Shown: positions 11,188 through 21,329 of the stretch, piece after piece
How the letters are laid out: each line of letters begins with the position of its first letter
How positions within the stretch are numbered: the first letter of the stretch is position 1
Assembly (NCBI GenBank): GCA_013054445.1
Contig: JAAMPI010000810.1
Span: 1-25,228 of the forward strand
Reading direction: 5' to 3'
Length of the DNA stretch: 25,228 bases
From: Cudoniella acicularis
Taxonomy: Eukaryota; Ascomycota; Leotiomycetes; Helotiales; Helotiaceae
Program-made: the position numbers and the translations under genes
The notes under the pieces: generated by a model
The model's database searches: none
Seen by the model: the letters and a program-made list of their open reading frames with translations, nothing else
Told to the model about the DNA's origin: nothing

Positions 11188-12815
11188 TCAATGTTGTCTA
11201 CACCAATGCGCTACAACTAAGAGCCCAACAGACAACATTGTCACCCCCACAAACAAAATAACATTCCTCCGCTTCCTAGCTCCATACAACCCATCGAACT
11301 GCACCGTCTCATCCCCGAGTTCTGCCCCTATGAACCCGCTCATGATCATAGCAAAACCTTTTGTGGCAGTCAAAACACCATACACAATTAGTGCTGACGG
11401 TTCATCGTATTCTTCTACCACGGCTGTGGCAAATCGACTGTGTAACACTTGGATTCCTCCTGAGATTCAGCCGTAGATTAGAACGTACAGTGTTAGTAAC
11501 CAGTAGTTTTGTGTGCATCCCCAAATGAAGCGTGTGCTGAGGCCTGTTATGGTGGTACTGACAACCATAGGGGTGTAAAATGATCCGCAAGTGTGCCTAC
11601 GTAAATTAGATTAGATCTGCATTTGAAATTTCCTCGTCTGCTGAGCGCAAAAGGAGACTTACACGAGATGTCCAAAAAGTGGCTGTCCAATCGCAGTAAC
11701 CATGTTGAGCGCACTCAACAGTATTGCTCCTTCGGTACCCGAGAACCCGGCATCGGTAGCATAAGATGGCATGTACAGATTTGGGAGGTAGTGAACAAGC
11801 CCGTGGAGGAACGTGCCTGCTGCCAGCACCCAGAAGAACGGCAGTTTCAGGTATGCGAAGTTCGGTTTTGGGGATTGCAGTGCCGTGGCGGAGGAGAGAC
11901 GAGGTTACACGCAGAGGAGGGCTGTGCCTATGAGGAGGAGGATGGTCAATGCCTAGCCTAGTAATACTCTCTTTGGATCGTATCGTTCGAGAAGAAGGGA
12001 ATATAATGTTGGGAGGAATGTGCCGGTTGCGCCGATCCAAGCAAACCTAACTATCTCTTTGTGAGTTATTTTCCCAAGGGGAGCTTGGGCGAAGTAGGAC
12101 ATGCGTGATTCCGTATGCCAGTGATATTTTCTTACGGAACCATTCGGACATGAAGCTGAGTGTAGGGGCAAAAAGGAATCCAGATCCGATCCCATACAAA
12201 ACTCCTTGGGAGGCAATGAATTGGTATGGCTAATATTATTAGTAGTGAGAGGATATAGTGTTGACAATACTATTTACCTTCCAAGAAAATGCTCCGCCAA
12301 CACTCGATATAACACAAAGAATCATTCCGGCCCACATTGCTGGTTTCCTCCACGCAGGGCACGTTGCAAGCCATTGCAGCAAAAACAAGGTGGAAATCTG
12401 GAGGAATCCCTATATATTTGCCTATCAAATTTATCATCCCATTATATTTTGTGAACTTGGAATCCATACATTTGCGACGACTCCCACGGCCGCCATGGAC
12501 GAATTCTTAGCAAAAGGTTCATGATCGAAGAAGTATTCTCGAAAGACACCGTAGCAGGATGGAAATCCTGTGATACAATATCTTTTCAGATGGGGTTGTT
12601 GAATGTGTCGTATTTCAAGGTTTAGAGTAAGGGGCCTTACCCCAAGTGACTGACTCAATGAGTGAAGCTCCTATTAAAAACCGCCAGGCTCGCCATCCGG
12701 AATCGTGTGGTGGAAGACCACTCTCTTTAGACGATGCTTCCTGATCTTCTGCTGGGAAAGGCTCTTCGTATTGAGCTTTCGTTCCCAAAAGTGGGGATGT
12801 CTCCCTGTTGTGCAT
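11188..12815 (-). pseudogene. MFS transporter relic, monocarboxylate-transporter-like
   Basis: The ATG at 12815 opens a hydrophilic leader, then SGWRAWRFLIGASLIESVTW, the first membrane segment of fungal MCT-type MFS proteins. Exons 12815-12641, 12567-12470, 12409-12278 and from 12229 join across introns of 73, 60 and 48 nt in consistent phase, and the WRKPAMWAGM block and PYQFIASQGVLYGIGSGF block are intact. Near 12100 the frame is lost, with probable loss of residues. After it the downstream frame has in-frame stops TAG (11955-11953) and TAA (11907-11905). A 66-nt intron at 11662-11597 leads into the last exon, which has a TGA at 11469-11467. The C-terminal block with GFAMIMSGFIGAEL then runs to the TGA at 11188. 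The family moves small organic acids or metabolites across the plasma membrane with protons. Three stops plus a frameshift make this a non-functional copy. Confidence 0.82.
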
Positions 12816-14513
12816 CGTTGAAGTTGAGTTTGGCTATGTTAGTGAGGGGGAGAATTGACGAGTCCCAGGTGCTGAGGGGTTTGGGGAAGCTTGAGTGAAT
12901 GAAAAGGGCTATGAAAAGATCAAAACCTGGCAGTACGAATAATCCACACGGAAATTTCTCAGAAAATATTTGGCAGGTAAAGTTTGAATCGGAGTATCAT
13001 CGGTTGTAGCGAATAAACGCCGCCCGTGGCACGACCACACTGGACGGGAATGCAGAGCATCATGCATGTATGTGATTGTGCTGACATCTGTCATTTCCGC
13101 ACCGACCGAAGTATTACATATGTCTTCACCGTCTTTAAAATATTACTCTGTGGTGATAAACATTTGCTGTAACGTGCCCCCGAGCTTTTGCTTTGAAACA
13201 CATCAGAGTTTTTCTCTCGTAACCGTGAGGCGGTTACATCCAATTACTAAGGAAAGTTTCAATGTCCTGCAGCCTGCCCAGTACCTGATGGCGGGAAGAA
13301 GTAAGTCGTACTGTCTCATTGCGGCCATGGCGTTTTCAAGAGAACGTGCAATGTCGCGTCCCGAAGTGGCTGCCCGACATGTCTTTCAGTAATCAGACAT
13401 TGATGAAAATACCCGAAAACATTCGGCACGTGTTGAGATACTGAGGAATTACATCATGTGAGAAAGAATAGCATTTTGTTTTGTTTTGTTTTGTTTCGCC
13501 TTGGCAATTGCCATTTGTTATTATTAGCTTGCCTTCAAAAAGATTCGTTGAACGTGGTATCGGGATCTGTTTTGTATTTTGTTGATATTTCATCAACCCC
13601 TTCTGCGAGTTTTTTCACAATACAGCAATTAACGAAAAGTTGTAAACAATATGCAGTATTTAGGAGAAAAGGCTAAAAACACAGCTTTTGGAAATACAAA
13701 TCATATAGCAGGAAGGTAAGCATTTCGTTTGAGTTGATTTCTGAATGGTCATTCCCAGCTATCTTATGAGGTTGAAAGTTCTGTGATTGTGAAATATTGA
13801 ATTTGTCTTTAGAACCCTCTTTTGTGCAACGTTAGCGTTCCAACAATTAGACACCACAAATACCCGGAGTGACGATAGTATTCAGAACCTCTTGGCCTCA
13901 AGGTGCCATTTATTGCTCACTCATGGCCTTTAGGAATTAACTGGGTTTAATAGCTGGTATAAGACAGATTACGTGTTTGAAAACACTTAAATCTGCTCAG
14001 AAAGTCAAAAATACTCATTACGTAAAATAAACAGTATATGAGCAATCCAGAACATGTTGTCGATATTACGGCATCTGAACGCCTTCTCTGTAAGGCGTTG
14101 CTTACTGGGTCGAGTCTCATTTGAGTCAGCTCCGAATTTCATCCAATTACCAGGTTATCGGACCTTCCCCCGAGCTAGACAACTAGCAGGCATCTGGTAA
14201 CACAGCTGAAAGCGGGGGGTTTTGGCAACGCGGCAATGCCCGCAATTTGTGAGACTTCAGATCTAGTGTGGTTCATCTGCAGTGAATTTTTGACTGCTGC
14301 GGCAGCGCTGTGATTCTCTACAAACCGCAGAATAATGAAGCAAAGACAGCTTTCCCAAAAGACAAATAGAACATCACGTGCGTAGATTCGAGTAACTTTG
14401 TTACGCAGTACAGAAACTTTAAGTATAAGATGATGCATTCCTGAGTGTCATTGATTTGCTCAACTTCCGTCTGAACTCCTGTACCACCGTGGCAAAGTTT
14501 CAAGCCTCCAGCC
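12816..14513. other. Intergenic region
   Basis: About 1.7 kb with no gene I can support. It lies upstream of both the MFS relic and the dioxygenase relic, so it probably held their divergent control region. It contains a (TTTTG)4 microsatellite at 13474-13493 and is otherwise AT-rich unique sequence. Confidence 0.6.
13474..13493. repeat. (TTTTG)4 microsatellite
   Basis: Four exact copies of the TTTTG pentamer, followed by a partial copy. Intergenic. Confidence 0.85.
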
Positions 14514-14921
14514 ATGCCGCATGCCGACCATTTAAACCTCCTTCCCACTGCTCACCTCAGGGTCATCGATTATGATCTACTTTTGCAGCGGGATCATGGT
14601 GAAATAGAGAAATTGCTATTAGCTTGCAAAAGCCATGGTTTCTTCTACCTCGACCTTTCAAAACCTTCGGTTTCCACAATTCTTGATCAATGGAAGAGTC
14701 CTTGTCATTGATGGACGAGTGGTTCTCGAATTCATTGGAAAAGAGGCTTCTGGCTTGTAGCGGTTCAGATAGACACGGGTATGGATTCGCAACTCTCTCG
14801 ATATTAGATTTAGCTCATAGAGCTAGAGAAACAACAAACTAATTTTGGAATAAGGTATAAACCAATGGGAACACACGTTGGGGTTACAGAAAATTCTAAG
14901 GATGGCTGGAAAAGCTTTAGG
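14514..14921 (+). pseudogene. 2-oxoglutarate/Fe(II) dioxygenase, N-terminal fragment
   Basis: From the ATG at 14514 the protein reads like the DIOX_N domain (PF14226) of isopenicillin N synthase-like oxygenases: VIDYDLLLQ, a helix, then KSHGFFYLDL. Just after DQW, at about 14694, the frame shifts; one missing base restores a frame with SLSLMDEWFSNSLEKRL, the usual next helix. An intron at 14779-14854 (GTATGG donor, CTAAT branch, AAG acceptor) leads to YKPMGTHVGVTENSKDGW, also typical. A good donor follows at 14922, but no continuation was found. The catalytic half with the HxD...H iron ligands and the 2OG-binding arginine is absent. AT-rich sequence and a possible LTR lie beyond, so the 3' part was probably lost by insertion or deletion. 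In gene clusters such enzymes often hydroxylate or desaturate the product. Confidence 0.75.
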
Positions 14922-15215
14922 GTAAGTGCTTTAATTACATCAAACATTTCCCAAGGCCTATAGTGCCCATATTATAAATCAAATTGCTACAGTTATGGGA
15001 CATTAAAACTAGCCATTCGGCTAAATCCCCGCTAAAAACAGCTATTTTGCGCACTTTGCATGGCACGATTTCACTAGAGCCACACCTATTGACAGTGTAA
15101 TAAATGATATCTGGGTAGATTCGAAGGTTAAATTTATTATTTTCAATTCAAATTAAAATTATATTTCAATCATATTAAGATACGTAGTTTTAAGTGATTA
15201 TCCTGGTATTTTTTT

Positions 15216-15591
15216 TGTTGGAGATAAGGGTATAACCGTAGTACGCGGTATATAGTATATAGAAGATATATCTATATAGTCGTCGGTAGGCGGCTAAGGT
15301 GTGGATAGCGGAAGAAGAGTCGACTGTTAGGTCGAGAGTGATTCAAGTATATAGAATAATAATATGAATTTGACTTAAAGACTTATCTATCTACAAAGGA
15401 ATGAGCGGACTATATATACTACAAGTGTAGTTACTAGAAGCTTCTATAACTTAGAAATCAACGCTTAGAAATCAACGCTTATAAATCAACGCTTATAAAT
15501 CAAAGCTTATAAATCAAAGAACAACCTAGAAGATTCTAGTAAGGTCTAAACCTTAAGCCTAGAATAGTGCTTATTACCTAATAATGTAACA
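15216..15591. mobile_element. Possible solo LTR (Ty1/copia-like)
   Basis: The 376-bp segment begins TGTTGGAGATAAGG and ends ATGTAACA, so it has the TG...CA ends of LTRs with matching TGTT/AACA termini. It is AT-rich and non-coding. I see no target-site duplication: the five bases before are ttttt and those after are aatat. The ends are therefore uncertain and the call rests on general appearance. Confidence 0.3.
15450..15519. repeat. 14-bp minisatellite, five copies
   Basis: The unit cttagaaatcaacg is repeated five times in tandem with no spacer (15450, 15464, 15478, 15492, 15506). The first two copies are identical. Copies three to five carry t for g at position 5, and the last two also carry a for c at position 13. 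The ordered gain of changes suggests stepwise duplication. Confidence 0.9.
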
Positions 15592-15773
15592 AATATCTCA
15601 TAAACTGTGGTTATCTAATGCTAGTTTGTCACTAGTTGGCACCGGCGGGCATTTTAGTACTATTCTTACGACTAGTCAGCGCCTAGCATTTCCAACGAAC
15701 CAATTTCGAAATTTATAGCGAGTTAGTCAAGCGTTAGCTAAGGACACCAGGAGATATTAGAAGCACTCACAAA

Positions 15774-15941
15774 ATGTCAGACATTGACAAGAGAATCCAG
15801 TCACTTAGAAACGAAAGAGATTTATACCGAAGCGATGTTTCGAGGTTTTCAAATGGGAATCGCGCGTGGATAAAAAGAGAGCTGTACCAAGAGAAGGATT
15901 TAGAAACAAGTTTCTTATCCAAGTTGAATTTTTCTTTTTGA
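15774..15941 (+). CDS. Small open frame, 55 aa, unknown
   Basis: The ATG sits in a good fungal context (cacaaaATG). The 55 residues start MSDIDKRIQSLRNERDLY, are highly charged and look able to form a helix or short coiled coil. The end, FSF before TGA, comes out of a T-rich run, so this may be the 5' fragment of a larger gene. No family is recognised. It lies between the AT-rich region and the 3' end of the GST gene. It could also be chance. Confidence 0.25.
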   Translation: MSDIDKRIQSLRNERDLYRSDVSRFSNGNRAWIKRELYQEKDLETSFLSKLNFSF

Positions 15942-16077
15942 ACACTGCAACTCTACCTAGGTCCTCCGGGATGACTCGAGACCAACACATTGAAAGAATG
16001 TAAACATGTGACCAACTCATCATCTTCCCCCAACTTATAGGCCATGCGCAAATTCTAGCCTGTCTAGAGCATTCCGC

Positions 16078-16872
16078 CTAGCGACCTGGCAATGGCTTTC
16101 CTAAAGAAATAGTCTTCTTCCAGCTCTCTGAATTCTCAAGACCAGAAAACCACTTCTCAACATGCGGGAATTTCTCAAAGAGCCCCTTCTCGCCAACGCC
16201 TCTGATATAGTTTCCGTTTGAGAGGTGGTAGAGATCCACCACGGTAAGCTCGTCCCCAGCGAGATAGGCCTGCTTGGAAAGGGTGTTTTCATAGACGGCG
16301 AAAACTATTTCGATTTCCTTCCTTGCCGGTTCCAAGATCGCTTCATCCGGAGGGCCTTGTCCCCTCATTCTTTGCTTGTTATTATTGTTTGATTTTTTGT
16401 ATGGGGTGAGGGATGGCACTCACTGCTTGAAGACTTTCTCATAGCAGATTTTGAAGCTAGGACCATCATATTGGCACAATTCCACCGAACAAGCCTTTCA
16501 CATCCCATGATCAGCATACCATACCATCACCTGGAATACCCCTTCCCCTCCCCGAAAACAAAGCAAGAAAAAACATACCTGCTCAAACAACGCAAAAGCC
16601 TTCAAATCCCCATCCTGAGGAATCAACTTTCCCTTCCCATACTTCTTCGCAATATACTTGCAGATAGCCCTACTCTCATAAAGAATAAAACCATCATCAT
16701 CCAAAACGGGAATCTTTCCGAAAGGCTGAAGCTTTAGGTGGGAAGCACCTTTCTGCTCGCCGGCAAAGAGGTTCACGTCTACGATTTCGTAGGGGATACC
16801 GGCTTCTTCGAGGGTAACGAGGACGCGGCGGGAGCAGGTGCTGCTGGGGAGACAGTGGAGTTTGAGGACCAT
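16078..16872 (-). CDS. Glutathione S-transferase
   Basis: Three exons (16872-16579, 16494-16424, 16369-16078) with introns of 84 and 54 nt give 657 nt, 218 aa plus TAG. The N-terminal thioredoxin fold occupies about residues 1-82: SSTCSRRV (10-17) at the catalytic position, FGKIPVL (51-57) with the cis-proline of the glutathione site, and the ESRAI motif (66-70) that binds the glutamyl group. The helical C-terminal domain contains FEQACSVE, the LAGDELTVVDLY N-capping motif and a final WF...SWKK helix. Overall this resembles phi-like/fungal cytosolic GSTs. It would conjugate glutathione to electrophiles, or serve in sulfur transfer or detoxification of a metabolite. The gene is complete and phases fit. 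It is flanked on both sides by gene-poor DNA. It may be a housekeeping detoxification gene or a survivor of the metabolite locus. Confidence 0.93.
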
Positions 16873-18368
16873 TTTTGCGGATTGAGTTGTTTGTGGAGTG
16901 CTTTTGGTGAGGGTTGATTGTTGAAATGGGTGTTTGGTTGGGAGTGTGTTGCTTTTGTGGGGATTGGGATTGAAGTGAGTTCTTGTGTGGTTGAGAGGTG
17001 AAGGTGAATTCGAGAATGGGAAATCAACACTCTTATATTGTTTAGAGGCCCACTCCTCAAGCCGCACGCCTCAGACATGGAAAGTGAGACCTCCCATCGT
17101 TCATCCCACGGACTACGCGGACTTAACGTCCAGCTTACGAGGTTACGAATGTGCCGACACCTGTGTTCACTGTTTCTAGACCTCGCCAGGTGAAAGCCAT
17201 ACACAGATTTTATGAAACGGAAACGAGCATTCCCTTCTCCCGAAGTATTAACGAATAGATGTCCAGGATATACCAGTACTCGAGTATCCACAACTGTACC
17301 ATTTTGGGAGATACCCAAGAGCTGACCAAAGCCCTTACAAATCCTGTCTTTTCCTCACCAATGTGATTTCTAACCCTCCACGGGAATCAATAAAAGCGAG
17401 ACAGTTCGCTGGCATAACTGGGTTAAAACAATATTAGTTGAGTACTGGGCCTCTTGGTGAGTGCGGAAGGCGTTGTGATTGGTTGATGCTGCGCTTCGAG
17501 TTATCATTGGCTCGCTTGCTCGCGATCAGCCCCTGAGGCTGGGCGCTGAATTCTTAGCTCCATGGAATTATTTTTTGTTGGTGAACATTGGGGTTTTTCT
17601 TGATAAGATCTTTCTTTGGTGTGGCTTGAAGACTTGACGGCGCAATTGATTGTCCGAACACCGGCCCTGGCTTTGGATATTATCACGTGTTTTTCTGATG
17701 AAGGTGTGAAGTTAAAGGGGTAGGATTCTAATCTTTGTTATCTTCTTGTTGGTAAGAAGGAATGGCTGGATACTTTCCTAAAACATTGAGTTGCTGGTTA
17801 CTTCGAACCTGTTGGTGAAATTGAAATATAAGAGTAGAAGGCGTATCAAACTGCAAAAAAAGTTTGCGAAGAAAATCAGCGGCTCAAGGTGAGCATAACC
17901 AAACTCATGAAGCGATTCTCCTTGAATATACATGAATCTCAAAGACATATCCTTTACTTCACTGATTTCAAATCCATTTTTTGCCTGATAATAGAGGGGG
18001 TTTTCATTGCTAGCTAGCTAACGAGTCGGACGATTTATTTCAATGAAAAAAAACTTGAAAACAATTTCGCAAACGAATGATACAAAAAGAGATGTTTGAC
18101 CATTTTAAAACCAGAAAAGCCCAGAAACTTCTCCGAAATGAAAGGGTGCTGATAACTGTAGTCCATAGGGGGTAGAGGTGAATTAATGAAAGGCAAGATA
18201 TCATCGATCGCTCGTAAAAGAAACCAAAAGCATCAAAAATGCAAGTACCCGACAAAAGTCCCAAATCCCCACTGAAAAACTTTCCTAACATGGCCGATGG
18301 ATGCAGTGCTCATGAGAAAGAGCAATCAAGATCTCGTCTTACTCTTGGAGGTCGCTTGAGTTGGATTG
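16873..18368. other. Intergenic region, GST promoter and C2H2 gene 3' flank
   Basis: The GST promoter must lie at the left end; on the coding strand the 200 bases before the ATG are rich in C/A and T, as in many fungal leaders. The rest, to the stop of the C2H2 gene, shows no gene, RNA or repeat I can support. Confidence 0.55.
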
Positions 18369-19522
18369 TCACAGGGTCCCCGTGAGTGTTGCGTTGGTGT
18401 AAGCTTCCGCTGCTTTGACCTTTGCGCAATGATTGCAGTCATCCCAGGTATAATATGGGTACAAGTTTTGAGCCTCAAGAAATTTACTTTTGCTCACAGC
18501 CGCAAAGACGCCCCAATAGGACACCCGTGTACCGTGGAAAGTTTTGACGTGATTAACAAGTCCTCCTTTGCTCAAATTATCAAGGTTCGTGTTGTTGCTG
18601 CAAGACCCAAGTCTACACTCATAGCTTTCCACTGTGCTACTACCGTGATTTTTGGCAAAGTGTTTTGCGATTTCCTTGCGAGTGGAGAAGTACGTGGACC
18701 TTTCGATCTGATCCACTCTGCAGTGAGGGAAAATACAGAGAGCGTCGTCTTCGTGTTCTATGTCCTCGATGTGCTTCATCCATTTATCTTTGCGACTAAA
18801 AGAACGCACCTCGGCTTCACAGGAAGTGTATGGGCAGATGTAAGGTCGAATGTCCGAATGCGCGGTAGACTTATGACGTTCAAGGTCATTCTGATTCCGG
18901 AATGGCTTCGTGTAGGAGCATTTGGCCACGGTGCAAACCAACGGTTTAGTGTGGATGTTGTCAAGGTGATGCTGGCATGACTTTGTAGACTTAAAAACAG
19001 CTTTTGATTTACAACCATCCCAGGGGCAACGGGAAGGAGCAATAAAAAGCGACAAAGCAATCTCATGATGCGATAGCAAATGAATGTCCAAGTCATGCTG
19101 AAGATCAAACTCTTCTGAGCAGCTCTCCCAGGTGCATTCGCCACTTTTTTGCATTTTTTCGCGCCGGGAAAATGTAGAGGGGGCATTGCAGTTAGCCAGT
19201 AGCTCTGGTGCATTGGCTGGCGAATCCTTCCCAATAACAGTACTTCCGCTTTTCGCCCTACTAGCGTTAGTGACTTTTTTTTTAAGACTGACCTTGATTC
19301 GTCTTCCAAAATTCCGGATCCTCCTTCCTCTCCTCCTTCCATTGGTTGTTCTTGAATCTCCATATTTTCGTCCAACCAACTCTTCGCCCCCACGGCATCT
19401 TCCAGCATGGCGGTGTAGTCGGTGAACTCGGTGCCCTCGTTCGGCTGCATATCGGGGATGAAGAAGGCGAGTGTCTCCTCTCGGGTAATGGGATCGAGCC
19501 TATCGAAATCGAAGGAATTCAT
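18369..19522 (-). CDS. C2H2 zinc-finger protein, six fingers
   Basis: The N-terminal 76 codons from the ATG at 19522 are acidic (MNSFDFDRLDPITREE). The remainder, in another frame, is basic and then carries six C2H2 fingers between about 19136 and 18534. They begin CTWESC, CPWDGC, CTVAKC, CPYTSC, CIFPHC and CRLGSC, each closed by H-x3/4-H type pairs. The frames can be joined in two ways. A 50-nt intron, 19292-19243, has a GTCAGT donor, a CTAAC branch and an AAG acceptor, giving 367 aa. Alternatively one A is missing from the A9 run at 19283-19275, giving about 384 aa. I favour the intron slightly because the branch site is exact, though donor and acceptor are unusual. The fingers suggest nucleic-acid binding; a transcription regulator role is inference. 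Stop TGA at 18371-18369. Confidence 0.8.
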
Positions 19523-20129
19523 GGCTTGCAGGATTGCGAAGGTCGGAGAAAGCGAGGCTGCTAAGCGAGGGCGATTGCGGTTTTTCGGTGTGGTGGGTGT
19601 TTTGTGAGTGTGAAAAGTGCGAAAAGAGGTTGGAATGAGGAGGGGATGAGGTAGTGGTTATATGTTCGTGTGAAGGTGTGGGTGGAGCTTGGAGGGCGAA
19701 AACTCGTGCCGTGGGAAGAGAGGCTAGTCCGTGACTCGTGATGCGTAGAGCTCAGTGGGGCTGAGAAGCATAAGCGAGGGCGATTACATTGGAGTTTGGA
19801 CATACGCGGTCAACTCATGAGTAAACATTACCTTGTCCTCCTTTTTTCATTCAAAAATCCCAAGAAACGTTGCCTGTTTCATAGGCCTCTGTGAGCAGCC
19901 TCCCCCTTGAACGTTGATCGGAAAGCGATAGCAATCTTGATGGTCATGAAGCCGCGCAAACCCTTTTGTTTTTGTCCTGCGCCTAAAAGGTTTTGGCGGG
20001 ATTTCCCCCCCTCGTCTATTTACCAATCTTCTCTTCTCTCGCGATCGTAATTTCTGGTATCTTTGGCAACTTCTACCGGTGATGGCATGCTTGTAACAGC
20101 CTCTCAACGGTATGTTTCTCGCAGCCGAT
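19523..20129. other. Intergenic region, C2H2 gene promoter
   Basis: Upstream of the C2H2 gene, which starts at 19522. No gene is recognised. The frame of the secreted-protein relic stays open into this stretch, to 19847, but its sequence there becomes arginine-rich and unlike the start, so it is probably not coding. Confidence 0.5.
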
Positions 20130-20481
20130 CTGTTTCCTATCCGCTTGAGAATGACTGCAATAGCTGCTCCAGCATCTGGTGTTGCGCCCATCACTCCCGT
20201 CCCATTGCTCGCAGCCTTCTCCCCTATCTCTGTTACTGGCGTAGCTGAAGGAGCCTATCCCATTATTCCGTTGGCTTGAAGATTGTCGAAGGCACTATGA
20301 TTAAAGTATTAGTAAAATGTGTATAAAAAAGGCAACAAATGCTAGCGAATGAGATGGACCTGGTGATAGAACTGGTTATCTCTTACATTTCCATAGCATC
20401 TTGACGTGCTCGGATAGGAATGGCAGCTCCTCTAGCAGTAGCGAAGAGCGCAAAAGCGGCTGTAGCGATACTGTAACGCAT
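20130..20481 (-). pseudogene. Small secreted-protein candidate with premature stop
   Basis: The ATG at 20481 starts a clear signal peptide: MRYSIATAAFALFATARGAA, then a likely KEX2-type site IRARQD. Exon 1 (20481-20387) joins exon 2 from 20294 over a 92-nt intron with a GTAAGA donor, TACTAAT branch and ATAG acceptor. After about 44 residues there is an in-frame TAG (20257-20255). The frame then continues open with APSATPVTEIGEKAASNGTG and a VMGATPDAGAA stretch, which looks like the natural continuation and echoes the preceding NGIMG. No GT donor near the stop allows it to be spliced out. The lengths fit a small secreted or effector-like protein; function unknown. The true 3' end is unclear. 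The stop could be a CAG to TAG change. Confidence 0.5.
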
Positions 20482-20829
20482 TTTGAATTTTTGATAGAGA
20501 TTGAGTTTTCATAGGGAAGATGTTGATGATCTCATGTCGCGCAGAAATTGTTGTCGTGGCGAGAGTGGTTAGGAATCTGTAAGGCACGTTAGATGAGCTT
20601 TCGTGTAGTTGCCGCCGCTATTATTGTTGTTGCTAATCTCAATACGGTGGAATTCCGTTCTCTATATATACATACAATTCATCTCGAACTATTTAATCTA
20701 CATCATCACTCTTTCTATGAGGGTTTCTACTTTGGGCTTCTCGCAAGACGAATGCGGAGAAAGGCACTCAGGGTGCGAGAGTCACTACTCCTGCTTGACA
20801 GCTTCCATTTCCAACCCCTAGACATACTG
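20482..20829. other. Intergenic region before the PKS relic
   Basis: An open frame on the plus strand spans part of this stretch (from 20593), but its first 75 or so codons are not recognisable. It probably contains the promoter of the secreted-protein candidate, which runs leftward. Confidence 0.45.
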
Positions 20830-21042
20830 GTAGATTGTGTAGCAAGTTCATCTGAGCCTCCGGAAGAGTTTCGGCCCCCAAAGAATTTCTATTCTCAGTT
20901 GTGGAGAAAGGATGCGTCCTACAACACTTTGAATACTGACCCAATGAAGGTCCGTGTTATTTGTCATGACATATTTTCAATTGAAGTCCCATCCAATCAC
21001 AGTGGATTGAGTAATGTGATAGCCAGATGCCAAAAAGGTTAA
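20830..21042 (+). pseudogene. Possible HR-PKS remnant: DH-MT linker joined to MT end
   Basis: In one frame, the part with EEFRPPKNFYSQLW resembles the linker that follows the dehydratase domain of HR-PKSs (a Pro-rich stretch, then Y-x-x-L-x-W). The next part, FSIEVPSNHSGLSNVIA, resembles the end of the C-methyltransferase domain. The 300 or more residues normally between them are missing. Frame, order and distance to the psiKR segment at 21330 agree with one decayed gene. The similarity is judged by eye and is weak. Confidence 0.3.
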
Positions 21043-21329
21043 CCCTTCTGTTGCGACTGAGGATATATGGAAGTGAAGTTGGGTTGCTAAAAGAGTGTGA
21101 ATTGCAAGTCTGGTCTAATCTAGTCTACAGAACAGCTTTCGGTGGGAGCTGTGTCCCATATATATAGGCTTCCGGTGCCCACATGCTACCGAGGTTCCTG
21201 CTCATCTTCCTACGCATAAACTACAGTAGTAGCTTTATGCCTTGGCCCATATGATCAATGGCATCGTAGGATCTAAAGGCATAATCATCACAGCCGCTTC
21301 CTTAGAATCCTTCGGGTAGCGACCCCTGA

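Larger units (their letters stand above)
14922..15773. other. AT-rich gene-free region with possible retroelement debris
   Basis: The stretch is clearly more AT-rich than its neighbours and full of stops on all frames. It starts where the dioxygenase relic breaks off and includes a possible solo LTR and a 14-bp minisatellite. AT-rich blocks like this in ascomycetes are often RIP-mutated transposon remains; that is inference here. Confidence 0.5.

Noticed and set aside
11153..11961. Plus-strand open frames over the MFS relic
   Set aside because: Antisense shadows of membrane-segment coding sequence on the minus strand.
13066..13392. 108-codon plus-strand open frame
   Set aside because: No recognisable motif, no plausible intron pattern and composition like the surrounding intergenic DNA.
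14384..15125. Possible tRNA B-box-like sequences (ttcgag, ttcgaa)
   Set aside because: No matching A-box, acceptor stem or anticodon arm can be folded around them.
16498..17067. 189-codon minus-strand start upstream of the GST ATG
   Set aside because: The extra N-terminal residues are low complexity; GST families start at MVLKLHCLPS, so the ATG at 16872 is preferred.
18366..18980. 204-codon plus-strand open frame
   Set aside because: Exact antisense shadow of the zinc-finger coding region.
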